From contig CAZNZD010000033.1 in assembly GCA_964577435.1 (NCBI GenBank), positions 1 to 15,556 of the forward strand: a stretch of 15,556 bases of DNA, given 5' to 3'. The notes beneath the pieces are model-generated. The model made no database searches and was not told where the DNA came from. It saw only the letters and a list, made by a program, of their open reading frames with translations. Origin of the DNA: MWDF01 sp964577435 (lineage in GTDB: Bacteria > Bacillota > DTU025 > MWDF01). Shown piece by piece: positions 1 through 6,188 of this stretch. Position 1 is the first letter of the stretch, and each line of letters opens with the position of its first letter. A program made the translations under genes and the position numbers.

Positions 1-803
1 TCCTGTTCTACGAATGCTACGGCGAGAACACCTCGATGGGAAGCCGCAGGCGCGAGTGGAGGGTCCTGTCGACCTTCGCACCCTCGCTGAAGCTCGATGC
101 CAACGCTTCTCGCTTCCCCTTCACCGTCAAGGCAGAGAAGAAGATAACGGTGCAGGACATGATGGCTATCTATCGCGACACGTATTTGGGCACGGCCTAT
201 GACAAGGGCAACCTCAACGACTGGTATGTGCCGGACGGAAAGGGCGGCTTCGTGAAGAGCCCGTTCGCCACCCCGCACATGAGCACCGAGTTCCAGAAGC
301 TGGTCGACTCCCCTTCCGAAAGGAACATATCGATACCCGGCTGCTCCTACTTCACGATCCTTCAGTCCAGAGGCTGGATGGATCCTGCGATCGGCACCTT
401 GTGCTGGTTCGGGCTCAACAGCACGGATACGTCCGTCTATGTCCCGATATATGCCGGAGTAAGCAGCCTGCCCAAGTCCTATGCCATCAATGACAGGACG
501 ACTTTCAGCATGACCAACAGGGTCTCCGCATGGTGGGCATTCGACTTCGTCGACAACCTCGTCAACCAGAGATACCAGGATGCCATCAAGGATGTGAAGG
601 CTGTACGCGACCCCTTCGAGGCTGAGCAGTTCGCAGCGCAGCCGACTATAGAGAAGATCGTGACAGACCTGATGAAGGTGGACAGGACTCTGGCCATCTC
701 ATTCCTCACGAACTATACCAACACGCGCTGCAACATGGCAGTGGACATGTACTGGAAGCTCGCCGAGTCTTTGATCGTCAAGTACGACGACAAGTGGTTC
801 TAG
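1..803 (+). CDS. C69 family dipeptidase, C-terminal part (5' end outside window)
   Basis: The reading frame is open from the first base (codons from position 3) to TAG at 801-803, giving 266 residues with no start in view. The first visible residues, LFYECYGENTSMGSRRREW, and the later blocks ITVQDMMAIYRDTYLGTAYD and FCDxDN-like VSAWWAFDFVDNLVNQRYQD match what I recall of the C-terminal half of Peptidase_C69 (U34) dipeptidases, Ntn hydrolases of roughly 500-560 residues that remove dipeptides. The nucleophile Cys would lie upstream, outside the window. The gene converges on the GNAT gene, with a strong hairpin between them. A second C69 gene begins at 15116, so the locus is flanked by two paralogues. 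The family call is from memory of motifs; the truncation is only the window edge. Confidence 0.8.
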   Translation, partial: LFYECYGENTSMGSRRREWRVLSTFAPSLKLDANASRFPFTVKAEKKITVQDMMAIYRDTYLGTAYDKGNLNDWYVPDGKGGFVKSPFATPHMSTEFQKLVDSPSERNISIPGCSYFTILQSRGWMDPAIGTLCWFGLNSTDTSVYVPIYAGVSSLPKSYAINDRTTFSMTNRVSAWWAFDFVDNLVNQRYQDAIKDVKAVRDPFEAEQFAAQPTIEKIVTDLMKVDRTLAISFLTNYTNTRCNMAVDMYWKLAESLIVKYDDKWF

Positions 804-821
804 AGAGCATCCCATACTGAA

Positions 822-853
822 GGGGGATGCCCGGGTTCGCCCGGGCATCTCCT
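822..853. terminator. bidirectional hairpin between convergent genes
   Basis: A perfect 10-bp stem, GATGCCCGGG (826-835) and CCCGGGCATC (840-849), closes a TTCG tetraloop. Four further pairs (822-825 with 850-853, including G-U) extend it. It lies between the C69 stop (803) and overlaps the last codons of the reverse-strand GNAT gene (stop at 852-854). No strong T-run follows on either strand, so it may act as a weak terminator or an mRNA 3' stabiliser for both transcripts. Confidence 0.65.
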
Positions 854-1349
854 ATTTCATATCCAGCTGCATCAGCGTCTTCTTAAGCATCTGAAGGCCC
901 CAGCGCCCCTGCATCGGCAGCATTATGTCTCCGACTTTCCTGAACCCTATGTTCGTGTAGAACTCCATGCCCCTGTGGTTCCCGTCGGTGACGGCGACTC
1001 TTACCGGTTTACCTTCCCCAAACCGCCCCAACCACCTGATGGCAAGGGTCACTACCCCCCGCCCGTTATAATCCGGATGGACTTCTATATGCCTTATGTA
1101 GACCGCATCATGCACCTCGAAGGACAGGAAGCCCGCCATCTCACCCTCGAACAGCAGGATTAGAGTAGGAGCCAGTCCCATATCCCTTCGCAGCTGCCCT
1201 TCCTCGATTGCATCGTCCCAGCCCCGGGCCTCTTCTATGATCGCGCCGAAGTTGAGCCTGTATGTCTCTAGCATGAAGGGCAGGTCCAGCTCGGAGGCGA
1301 CCCTGGACGTCAGTTTACCCATCCTGATGCTGTAGGATGCCTCCTGCAT
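852..1349 (-). CDS. GNAT family N-acetyltransferase
   Basis: This 165-residue protein resembles GCN5-related N-acetyltransferases, which move an acetyl group from acetyl-CoA to an amine. The N-terminal block (SRVASELDLPFMLETYR) is the usual first strand and helix. Motif A is IEVHPDYNGRGVVTLA, with the pyrophosphate loop DYNGRG at about residues 93-98; the usual Q/R at its first position is Asp here. FYTNIGFRKVG is the typical C-terminal motif B. The substrate cannot be read. The start chosen is ATG at 1349, whose A is the last base of the upstream MFS stop (TGATG), implying translational coupling. An alternative ATG at 1322 would put the domain nearer the N-terminus. The gene is second in a two-gene reverse-strand operon. 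Confidence 0.82.
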   Translation of the reverse strand: MQEASYSIRMGKLTSRVASELDLPFMLETYRLNFGAIIEEARGWDDAIEEGQLRRDMGLAPTLILLFEGEMAGFLSFEVHDAVYIRHIEVHPDYNGRGVVTLAIRWLGRFGEGKPVRVAVTDGNHRGMEFYTNIGFRKVGDIMLPMQGRWGLQMLKKTLMQLDMK

Positions 1350-2626
1350 CACGATCTCGCATCCTTCGGCATCAGTAGGCCGCATACCACAGCAAGGCCG
1401 ATGGCGCCGAGGCACAGAAGGAAGCCCGCCCTGTAAGCGTCCTGTGAATAGAACCTCACTCCCTCGGAGAAGTACTCCCCCCTCCAGAGGCGGTCCATGA
1501 CGGCGCTTACCAGAGCCTGCATGCTTATTGCGCCGACGAAGCCGGACGCGTTGTTAAGGCCCTGGGCCAGGCTCGACACCTCCGGCCTGTTGGACTTCCT
1601 GATGACGACGAACGCCGGCAGGAATGACGAGTTGCTGAAGCCCATGAGGAGCATTGCTGCAGCGATCAGCGCTTTCGCAGCCCCTGTCCCGGCGATTCTC
1701 ATTGTGTACAGAAGGATGAGCCACGATATTACCTGAAGGCTTGCCAGTATGCAGAACAGGAGCTTGGGCCTGCCGCTCCTGTCAGTTATCCAGCCCACGA
1801 GAACCGCCGCGGTCGCGCCTCCCGCAGTCGATATGACCATGAGCGATCCTGCCACGGACTGCGGAATGCCATGCACCTGCATCATAAACGGCGTGCCCCA
1901 AAGTCCCGTGAATGTCAGAAGCCCGCCGAACACCAGAAGGAAGCCCAGAAGAGGCTGCAAGGATCCCTTGGACCTTAATATCTCCCAGGTCCCCTTGAAG
2001 ATGAAGCTTAGGGATTCCCTCCTGCCGCCCGCGGCCTTCAAGTTGCCATGTGGCCCCTCATCCCTGACGAAGATCCAGATTAGGGCTGCGATTACGAAAG
2101 TCGCGACAGCCACGGCGTAGGACGATGCCCTCCATCCAATCGCGCCGACTAGGATGACGAACGGGAACATCGCCGTCGCCACCCCGAGATTTCCGAAGAA
2201 GGTGCTCATACCTGTCAGGGTGCCGTATCTTCTCGCAGGGAACCAAATGGATATGGACTTCAGGAGGCCGAGGAATATGCCGGCGAGGCCGAAACCGGCA
2301 ATTAGCCTCGCTGCAGATGCCACTGCAAGAGACCTTGCCGAGGCGAAGATGAACCAGCCGATGGCGCCTATGAGCATGCCGCCGGACATTACCTTCCTGG
2401 GGCCTAGGGTGTCTGCAAGGGCTCCTGCCGGCGCCTGCATGAGCGCATAGGTATAGTAGTAGATGCTGGAGAGCGCAGCCACCCCTACCCCGGTGGTATT
2501 GAACTCGGCCATAAGCTGCGGGAACATCTGCCCCACAGCCACCCTGTTGAACATGACCGCGAAATGCGAGGCTGCTCCCACCGCGAAGATAAGCCAGGCT
2601 TTGCCCCTTGCTTCATTCGATGCCAT
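1349..2626 (-). CDS. MFS transporter (12-TM permease)
   Basis: This 425-residue polytopic inner-membrane protein belongs to the major facilitator superfamily. The loop 2-3 motif A is present as GALADTLGPRK (about residues 68-78), followed by helix 4 with RLIAGFGLAGIF. The sequence falls into two halves of about six hydrophobic segments, with a charged central loop (VRDEGPHGNLKAAGGRRES). It resembles organic-anion or sugar-phosphate type MFS members, but the substrate is unknown. The start at ATG 2626 is chosen because GGGAGG lies 6-7 bases upstream and a TATAAT at 2662-2657 gives a leader of about 24 bases; the frame is open further upstream without such support. The stop overlaps the GNAT start by one base, so the acetyltransferase is probably co-expressed, for example modifying a transported compound (inference). 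Confidence 0.87.
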   Translation of the reverse strand: MASNEARGKAWLIFAVGAASHFAVMFNRVAVGQMFPQLMAEFNTTGVGVAALSSIYYYTYALMQAPAGALADTLGPRKVMSGGMLIGAIGWFIFASARSLAVASAARLIAGFGLAGIFLGLLKSISIWFPARRYGTLTGMSTFFGNLGVATAMFPFVILVGAIGWRASSYAVAVATFVIAALIWIFVRDEGPHGNLKAAGGRRESLSFIFKGTWEILRSKGSLQPLLGFLLVFGGLLTFTGLWGTPFMMQVHGIPQSVAGSLMVISTAGGATAAVLVGWITDRSGRPKLLFCILASLQVISWLILLYTMRIAGTGAAKALIAAAMLLMGFSNSSFLPAFVVIRKSNRPEVSSLAQGLNNASGFVGAISMQALVSAVMDRLWRGEYFSEGVRFYSQDAYRAGFLLCLGAIGLAVVCGLLMPKDARS

Positions 2627-2656
2627 GACAATCCTCCCGTTCATCCGATGTCTAAT

Positions 2657-2662
2657 ATTATA
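2657..2662 (-). promoter_or_regulatory. -10 element for the MFS-GNAT operon
   Basis: Read on the reverse strand this is a perfect TATAAT, placing a start of transcription near 2650 and a leader of about 24 bases carrying GGGAGG before ATG 2626. No recognisable -35 hexamer lies 16-18 bases upstream, so activation by a protein is possible. Confidence 0.45.
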
Positions 2663-2781
2663 ATGTGGATTGCCAAGAAGGGGATGGACGAATGAGGTAC
2701 CAAGTACAAAGGCGCCGCGGCTTGTCTTTTTTTGCTTCCACTCCAGACTCATCGCATCATTAGTGAATTTTTCGACTATCA

Positions 2782-2787
2782 TATAAT
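2782..2787 (+). promoter_or_regulatory. -10 element for the ABC exporter operon
   Basis: A perfect TATAAT. Transcription would begin near 2794. This makes ATG 2795 essentially leaderless and supports the TTG start at 2819, which has an AGGCGG site 8 bases upstream. The -35 region (about 2759-2764, ATTAGT) is poor. Confidence 0.45.
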
Positions 2788-2818
2788 CGTCAAAATGAGA
2801 CAGAAGGCGGTGGCGCTA

Positions 2819-3745
2819 TTGTCAAAGGCCATTGAGGTAAGGGAACTGATAAAAGACTACGGCAAGCTCAGGGCCGTGGACGGTATCTCCTTCGACGTTG
2901 AGGAGGGCAAGCTCTTCGCATTCCTGGGTCCAAACGGCGCGGGCAAGTCGACCACAATCAACATCATCTGCACCATCATGTCCATGACAGGGGGCAGCGT
3001 GAAGGTGTTCGGCCACCAAGTCGGCTCGACCGATGAGGCGATCCGGCAGGACATCGGCGTCGTCTTCCAGGATTCAGTGCTGGACAAGCTTCTCACCGTG
3101 AAGGAGAACCTCCAAATGAGGGGCTCCTTCTATGGGAAGAGCGTCTCCGAAGTCCAGTCGACGTTGGTGAAGGTGGCTTCCATCACTGGAATCGGGGATT
3201 ATCTGAACAGGCCTTACGGCAAACTGTCTGGAGGCCAGAGAAGAAGGGCCGACATAGCCAGAGCGCTGATGAACACGCCTAAGGTGCTCTTCCTGGACGA
3301 ACCGACGACCGGCCTCGACCCTCAGACTAGGGCCAGGATATGGGAGACTATTGACGGCCTGAAGAAGAAGGAAGGCGTGACGGTCTTCCTGACGACCCAT
3401 TACATGGAGGAGGCCGCAGGTGCTGACGATGTGGCGATCATCGACCACGGGAAGATAGTAGCACGCGGCACGCCTGATGAGCTAAGGCTTAAGTACAGCT
3501 CAGACAGGCTTAGGCTCATGCCGAAGGATGCCTCCAGGGTGACTGCGGCACTCAAGGAGCTCGGCGAGAGGTTCGAGGAGAAGCAAGGAGTAGTCGAAGT
3601 CAGAATCAAGGACAGCCTCGCCTCTCTGCCTATCCTCAGCAGGATCTCCGGCGACCTTCTTGGTTTCGAGGTCGTAAGGGGAGATATGGACGACGTGTTC
3701 ATATCCATCACCGGAAGGAAGATCAGGGAAGGGGAGGCGGAGTAG
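2819..3745 (+). CDS. ABC-2 type exporter ATP-binding protein (DrrA-like)
   Basis: This 308-residue cytoplasmic ATPase powers the adjacent permease. From the TTG start, the Walker A is GPNGAGKST (37-45), the Q-loop Gln about 84 (VVFQD), the signature LSGGQ 136-140, the Walker B VLFLDE 156-161 with D-loop GLD 165-167, and the switch His 194 (TTHYMEE). A C-terminal regulatory extension of about 80 residues after residue 220 is typical of the DrrA/NodI/multidrug subfamily (ABC-2). The start is TTG 2819: it has AGGCGG upstream and follows the likely transcription start, whereas ATG 2795 (eight residues earlier) has no ribosome site and coincides with that transcription start. The stop codon abuts the permease start. 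The cargo (drug, lipid or polysaccharide) cannot be told. Confidence 0.9.
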   Translation: MSKAIEVRELIKDYGKLRAVDGISFDVEEGKLFAFLGPNGAGKSTTINIICTIMSMTGGSVKVFGHQVGSTDEAIRQDIGVVFQDSVLDKLLTVKENLQMRGSFYGKSVSEVQSTLVKVASITGIGDYLNRPYGKLSGGQRRRADIARALMNTPKVLFLDEPTTGLDPQTRARIWETIDGLKKKEGVTVFLTTHYMEEAAGADDVAIIDHGKIVARGTPDELRLKYSSDRLRLMPKDASRVTAALKELGERFEEKQGVVEVRIKDSLASLPILSRISGDLLGFEVVRGDMDDVFISITGRKIREGEAE

Positions 3746-4624
3746 ATGAACGTAGCTTTGAAGCTTGCTGGAAGGAACATAAGGGTCTTCTTGCGCGACA
3801 AGACCTCCGTGTTCTTCTCCTTCCTGTCGGTGATAATAATCATTCTGCTGTACGTGCTCTTCCTGGGCGACACGATGGTCTCCTCCATCAAAGAGCACAT
3901 AGCGGACCCGAACCTTGCAAGGTTCTTCACGGATACCTGGATAATGGCGGGCGTCCTTGTGGCTAACGCGGTAACGACGACCTTAGGTGCCCTGGAAGTC
4001 ATCGTAAACGACGAGGACAAGGGCGTAAACAGGGACTTCATGGTGGCGCCGGTGAAGCGCTGGCAGCTGGTGGCAGGCTACATACTCTCAGCATGGGTGA
4101 TAGGCATCTTCATAGGCGCTTTGATATTCGTGATCTCCCAGGCATACATAGTCATGCGGGGAGGAGAGCTCATAAGCCTCATCAATGCCGCGAAGGTGAT
4201 GGGCCTCGTCGTGCTCAACGTCCTTGCCTTCTCATCGTTCAATTTCCTGGTGGTCTCCTTCTTCAAGACCAACGCCTCCTTCTCGACCTTCAGCACCCTG
4301 GTCGGGACCATGATAGGCTTCGTGACGGGCGTTTATGTCCCAGTTGGGGTCCTTCCGAAGTTCATACAGCAGCTGATGCTCATAATCCCGCCCACCCATG
4401 GGGCATCTCTAATGAGGCAGTTCTACATGGAAAGGGCGATCGAGAAGGTCTTCGCAGGGGCTCCTCCTGACATACTATCCGAGTTCCTCCGCATCTACGG
4501 CGTCACCCTGCACCTTAACGGAAAGCAGATCGAAGTGCCCTCCATGGTGCTAGTCATCGCGGCGTCCGGGGTGCTCTTCTTCGCCCTTTCGGTGCTGCGG
4601 CTGATGCGGAAGAAGTCAGCCTAG
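3746..4624 (+). CDS. ABC-2 type transporter permease
   Basis: This 292-residue membrane subunit is the partner of the preceding ATPase. There are six apparent membrane segments (about 20-41, 62-85, 108-133, 148-172, 180-198 and 267-286), as in the DrrB/NodJ class of ABC2_membrane permeases. The cytoplasmic loop MVAPVKRWQLVAGYIL carries the P-x-x-R motif typical of this family before the third segment. A longer extracytoplasmic stretch (about 205-260) precedes the last helix. ATG 3746 follows the ATPase stop with no gap, and its ribosome site (GGGGAGG, within the ATPase end) implies coupled translation in a two-gene operon closed by the terminator at 4643. Export of a small molecule or lipid is the family role; the substrate is not visible. 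Confidence 0.88.
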   Translation: MNVALKLAGRNIRVFLRDKTSVFFSFLSVIIIILLYVLFLGDTMVSSIKEHIADPNLARFFTDTWIMAGVLVANAVTTTLGALEVIVNDEDKGVNRDFMVAPVKRWQLVAGYILSAWVIGIFIGALIFVISQAYIVMRGGELISLINAAKVMGLVVLNVLAFSSFNFLVVSFFKTNASFSTFSTLVGTMIGFVTGVYVPVGVLPKFIQQLMLIIPPTHGASLMRQFYMERAIEKVFAGAPPDILSEFLRIYGVTLHLNGKQIEVPSMVLVIAASGVLFFALSVLRLMRKKSA

Positions 4625-4642
4625 AAGAGTATCCAGTATGAT

Positions 4643-4685
4643 GAAGGACCGCCATGCTCACCTGGCGGTCCTTCGCTTTCTTTAT
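4643..4685 (+). terminator. rho-independent terminator of the ABC exporter operon
   Basis: A perfect 12-bp stem, GAAGGACCGCCA (4643-4654) with TGGCGGTCCTTC (4663-4674), encloses an 8-base loop and is followed by the T-rich run GCTTTCTTTAT. It sits 18 bases after the permease stop. Confidence 0.85.
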
Positions 4686-4983
4686 CCTCTAACAGATGAT
4701 TGGTTAACCCATTAAGCGTTTTCTCTGCTGTCTACCGATTACCTTGTGCTTTTCTATCTATGTGAACGGGGCCTTCCTTCCATGATAAATGCGGTGTGCC
4801 TTGATCCGCCGTCTGACTTCTTCAAACTCCTAATCATGAACCACATCCTTTCATGGTATTCGCTCTGTCCGTCCCTTTTCCGGAAGGCCCCTGGAGGTGC
4901 TTGGCCGTTTCTTGCCCGTTCACTTATTATTACGTCTGGTCCTGGCCATGCGTTCCCGATTTCGGAGATGTTCACAAAACGTT
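4686..4983. other. gene-poor gap, nothing convincing
   Basis: About 300 bases between two terminators facing each other. Base composition is mixed and short open frames on both strands lack ribosome sites or recognisable motifs. A GGTTAACC palindrome at 4702-4709 is the only small regular element seen. I could not recognise an RNA gene or a gene remnant here. Confidence 0.5.
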
Positions 4984-4986
4984 AAC

Positions 4987-5018
4987 AAAAGGGCCGGACG
5001 CAACTGCTGCATCCGGCC
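4987..5018 (-). terminator. rho-independent terminator of the secreted Gly/Met-rich protein gene
   Basis: Read on the reverse strand, GGCCGGATGCA and TGCGTCCGGCC (5018-5008 and 5002-4992, one A-C mismatch) form a stem round a 5-base loop. The run TTTT (4990-4987) follows at once and more Ts come later. It begins about 24 bases after the TAA at 5042. Confidence 0.82.
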
Positions 5019-5041
5019 GCCTGCCTGCGTATTCCTGTCTC

Positions 5042-5617
5042 TTAGTTCCAGCGTCCGCCCATCATGCCCTTGCCCTGCCCGTTGGACTGCACTCCGAAGC
5101 CGTTGCCGGAAGCGCCGTTCATCGTGCAGCTGCCGCATCCGCGTCCGCGTCCGCCCATCATTCCGCGGCCGTTGCCCATCCCGAGGTTCAGCCCGCAGCT
5201 TCCCGCGAATTCGTTTCCGAGCTCGCCTGCCGCGACCTTCTTGGCAAACTCGGCCTTCCATGCGTCAGCCTGCTCCTTTGTGAGCCTGCCGAGGCTTACC
5301 ATGTAGTCGAGCTGCGAATACTTGTAATCTGTGAATGCCTTGGTGAAGCCATCCTTCACCTTGAGCTCCTCTACCACTGCCCATACGCCCTTGCCTGCGA
5401 CTAGGGTCCTAAGCTCGTCCACCGTCTTTCCGGATACCTCGGCCAGAATCTCCAGCGGATGCTTATATGTGAACTGGGCCTCGGTGGTGACTGCTGCCTT
5501 GGTCTGAGCCTGGGTCTGCGTCTGCACCATCTTGGGGGCCTCGTCCGCTGCAAGGATGCCGAACGCCGCTATGGCTACTACTGCGATCGCCAGGATGATT
5601 ATCGAAGTCTTCTTCAT
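5042..5617 (-). CDS. secreted protein with Gly/Met/Cys-rich tail, DUF2680-like
   Basis: This 191-residue exported protein has no assigned function. A signal peptide spans residues 1-23/24 (MKKTS, then an Ile/Ala/Val core, GILA-AD). A Gln/Thr linker follows at 31-45, then an alpha-helical domain at about 50-137 whose end, LGRLTKEQADAWKAEF, resembles DUF2680 (YckD-like) secreted proteins. The tail 139-191 is low-complexity, rich in Gly, Met, Asn and Arg. It has Cys 141, a CGSC at 161-164 and the repeated GMMGGR motif at 152-157 and 184-189. Met and Cys clusters suggest binding of copper or another soft metal, but this is inference. ATG 5617 is fixed by AAGGAGG 7 bases upstream. The gene is divergent from perR-katA and shares its control region. 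Confidence 0.8.
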   Translation of the reverse strand: MKKTSIIILAIAVVAIAAFGILAADEAPKMVQTQTQAQTKAAVTTEAQFTYKHPLEILAEVSGKTVDELRTLVAGKGVWAVVEELKVKDGFTKAFTDYKYSQLDYMVSLGRLTKEQADAWKAEFAKKVAAGELGNEFAGSCGLNLGMGNGRGMMGGRGRGCGSCTMNGASGNGFGVQSNGQGKGMMGGRWN

Positions 5618-5689
5618 TTTCCGTCCTCCTTGTTTCTTGGTCTCTGGCTTCATATTAGGCTGCAAATATGGAGTTTTTATGAAGCCCCG

Positions 5690-5718
5690 TTGATTCTCGC
5701 TGTCTCTTAATTTATAAT
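5690..5718 (+). promoter_or_regulatory. sigma-70 type promoter of perR-katA
   Basis: A TTGATT -35 (5690-5695), a 17-base spacer and a perfect TATAAT -10 (5713-5718) predict transcription from about 5725, giving a leader of roughly 34 bases with AAGGGG 6 bases before ATG 5759. This is the best-formed promoter in the window. Confidence 0.7.
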
Positions 5719-5726
5719 AGTTATTA
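5712..5726 (+). promoter_or_regulatory. PerR box overlapping the -10 element
   Basis: TTATAATAGTTATTA matches the PerR consensus TTATAATnATTATAA at 12 of 14 defined positions. It covers the -10 and the predicted transcription start, the position expected for an autorepressor. The protein encoded just downstream is of the PerR type and the next gene is a catalase. Confidence 0.7.
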
Positions 5727-5758
5727 ATTAATACTCATTACCATTTAAGGGGCACCAG

Positions 5759-6184
5759 ATGAACAGCATGGACGAAATCCGGGAGATGATACGGGCGAAG
5801 GGAATGAAGGCGACGCCCCAGAGGGTAGCAGTGCTCAGCTTCCTGCTATCCACTAAAGCCCATCCCACGGCGACGGCCGTGTTCGAGGGCCTTATACACG
5901 ATTTCCCCTCCATCACCAAGGCGACCGTGTACAACTGCATCTCAGCTTTATGCGAGGCGGGGCTCGCCTCCCAGCTAAGCGTAGATGACAATGAGGCAAG
6001 GTACGATGCGCAGATGTCGCCGCACGGCCACATAAAATGCTCACTGTGCGGCAAAGTGGAGAACATCGAGGCCGACCTGTCTCTGATGAGAGCGATAGTC
6101 CCGGAAGGATTCGAGGTAATGCGCAAGGAAATCATATTTACAGGCATTTGCAGGGATTGCAGAAACAAGGAAAAAGGGAGGTAG
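5759..6184 (+). CDS. perR: PerR-type Fur family peroxide-responsive repressor
   Basis: This 141-residue metal-dependent transcription factor has an N-terminal winged helix (residues about 5-80; recognition region ITKATVYNCISALCEAG) and a C-terminal dimerisation domain. The structural zinc site is complete: C94-x2-C97 and C131-x2-C134. Regulatory-metal ligands aligned to B. subtilis PerR are H35 (H37), D83 (D85), H89 (H91) and H91 (H93). The position equivalent to D104 appears to be Asn102 (CGKVENIE), although E101 or E104 might replace it. PerR proteins sense peroxide by iron-catalysed oxidation of the His ligands and then release DNA. The PerR box in its own promoter and the catalase gene four bases downstream support this role over a Fur or Zur role. 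Start ATG 5759; an internal Met 4 is possible. Confidence 0.85.
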   Translation: MNSMDEIREMIRAKGMKATPQRVAVLSFLLSTKAHPTATAVFEGLIHDFPSITKATVYNCISALCEAGLASQLSVDDNEARYDAQMSPHGHIKCSLCGKVENIEADLSLMRAIVPEGFEVMRKEIIFTGICRDCRNKEKGR

Positions 6185-6188
6185 GCCG

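Noticed and set aside
2704..2734. Hairpin-like sequence followed by a run of seven Ts upstream of the ABC exporter
   Set aside because: The stem needs several bulges, and no forward transcript is expected to arrive there from the left, so it is not called a terminator.
3400..4041. 213-residue reverse open frame across the ABC exporter genes
   Set aside because: Antisense shadow of two well-supported ABC genes; Ser/Thr-rich composition follows from the complementary codons.
4754..4975. 73-residue reverse-strand open frame in the gap after the ABC exporter
   Set aside because: There is no ribosome site before its ATG, no recognisable motif or hydrophobic pattern, and it starts inside the T-rich tail of a neighbouring terminator.
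4853..5404. 183-residue forward open frame opposite the secreted protein gene
   Set aside because: It is antisense to a gene with a clear signal peptide, ribosome site and terminator; its Ala/His-rich composition reflects the complement of a GC-rich gene.
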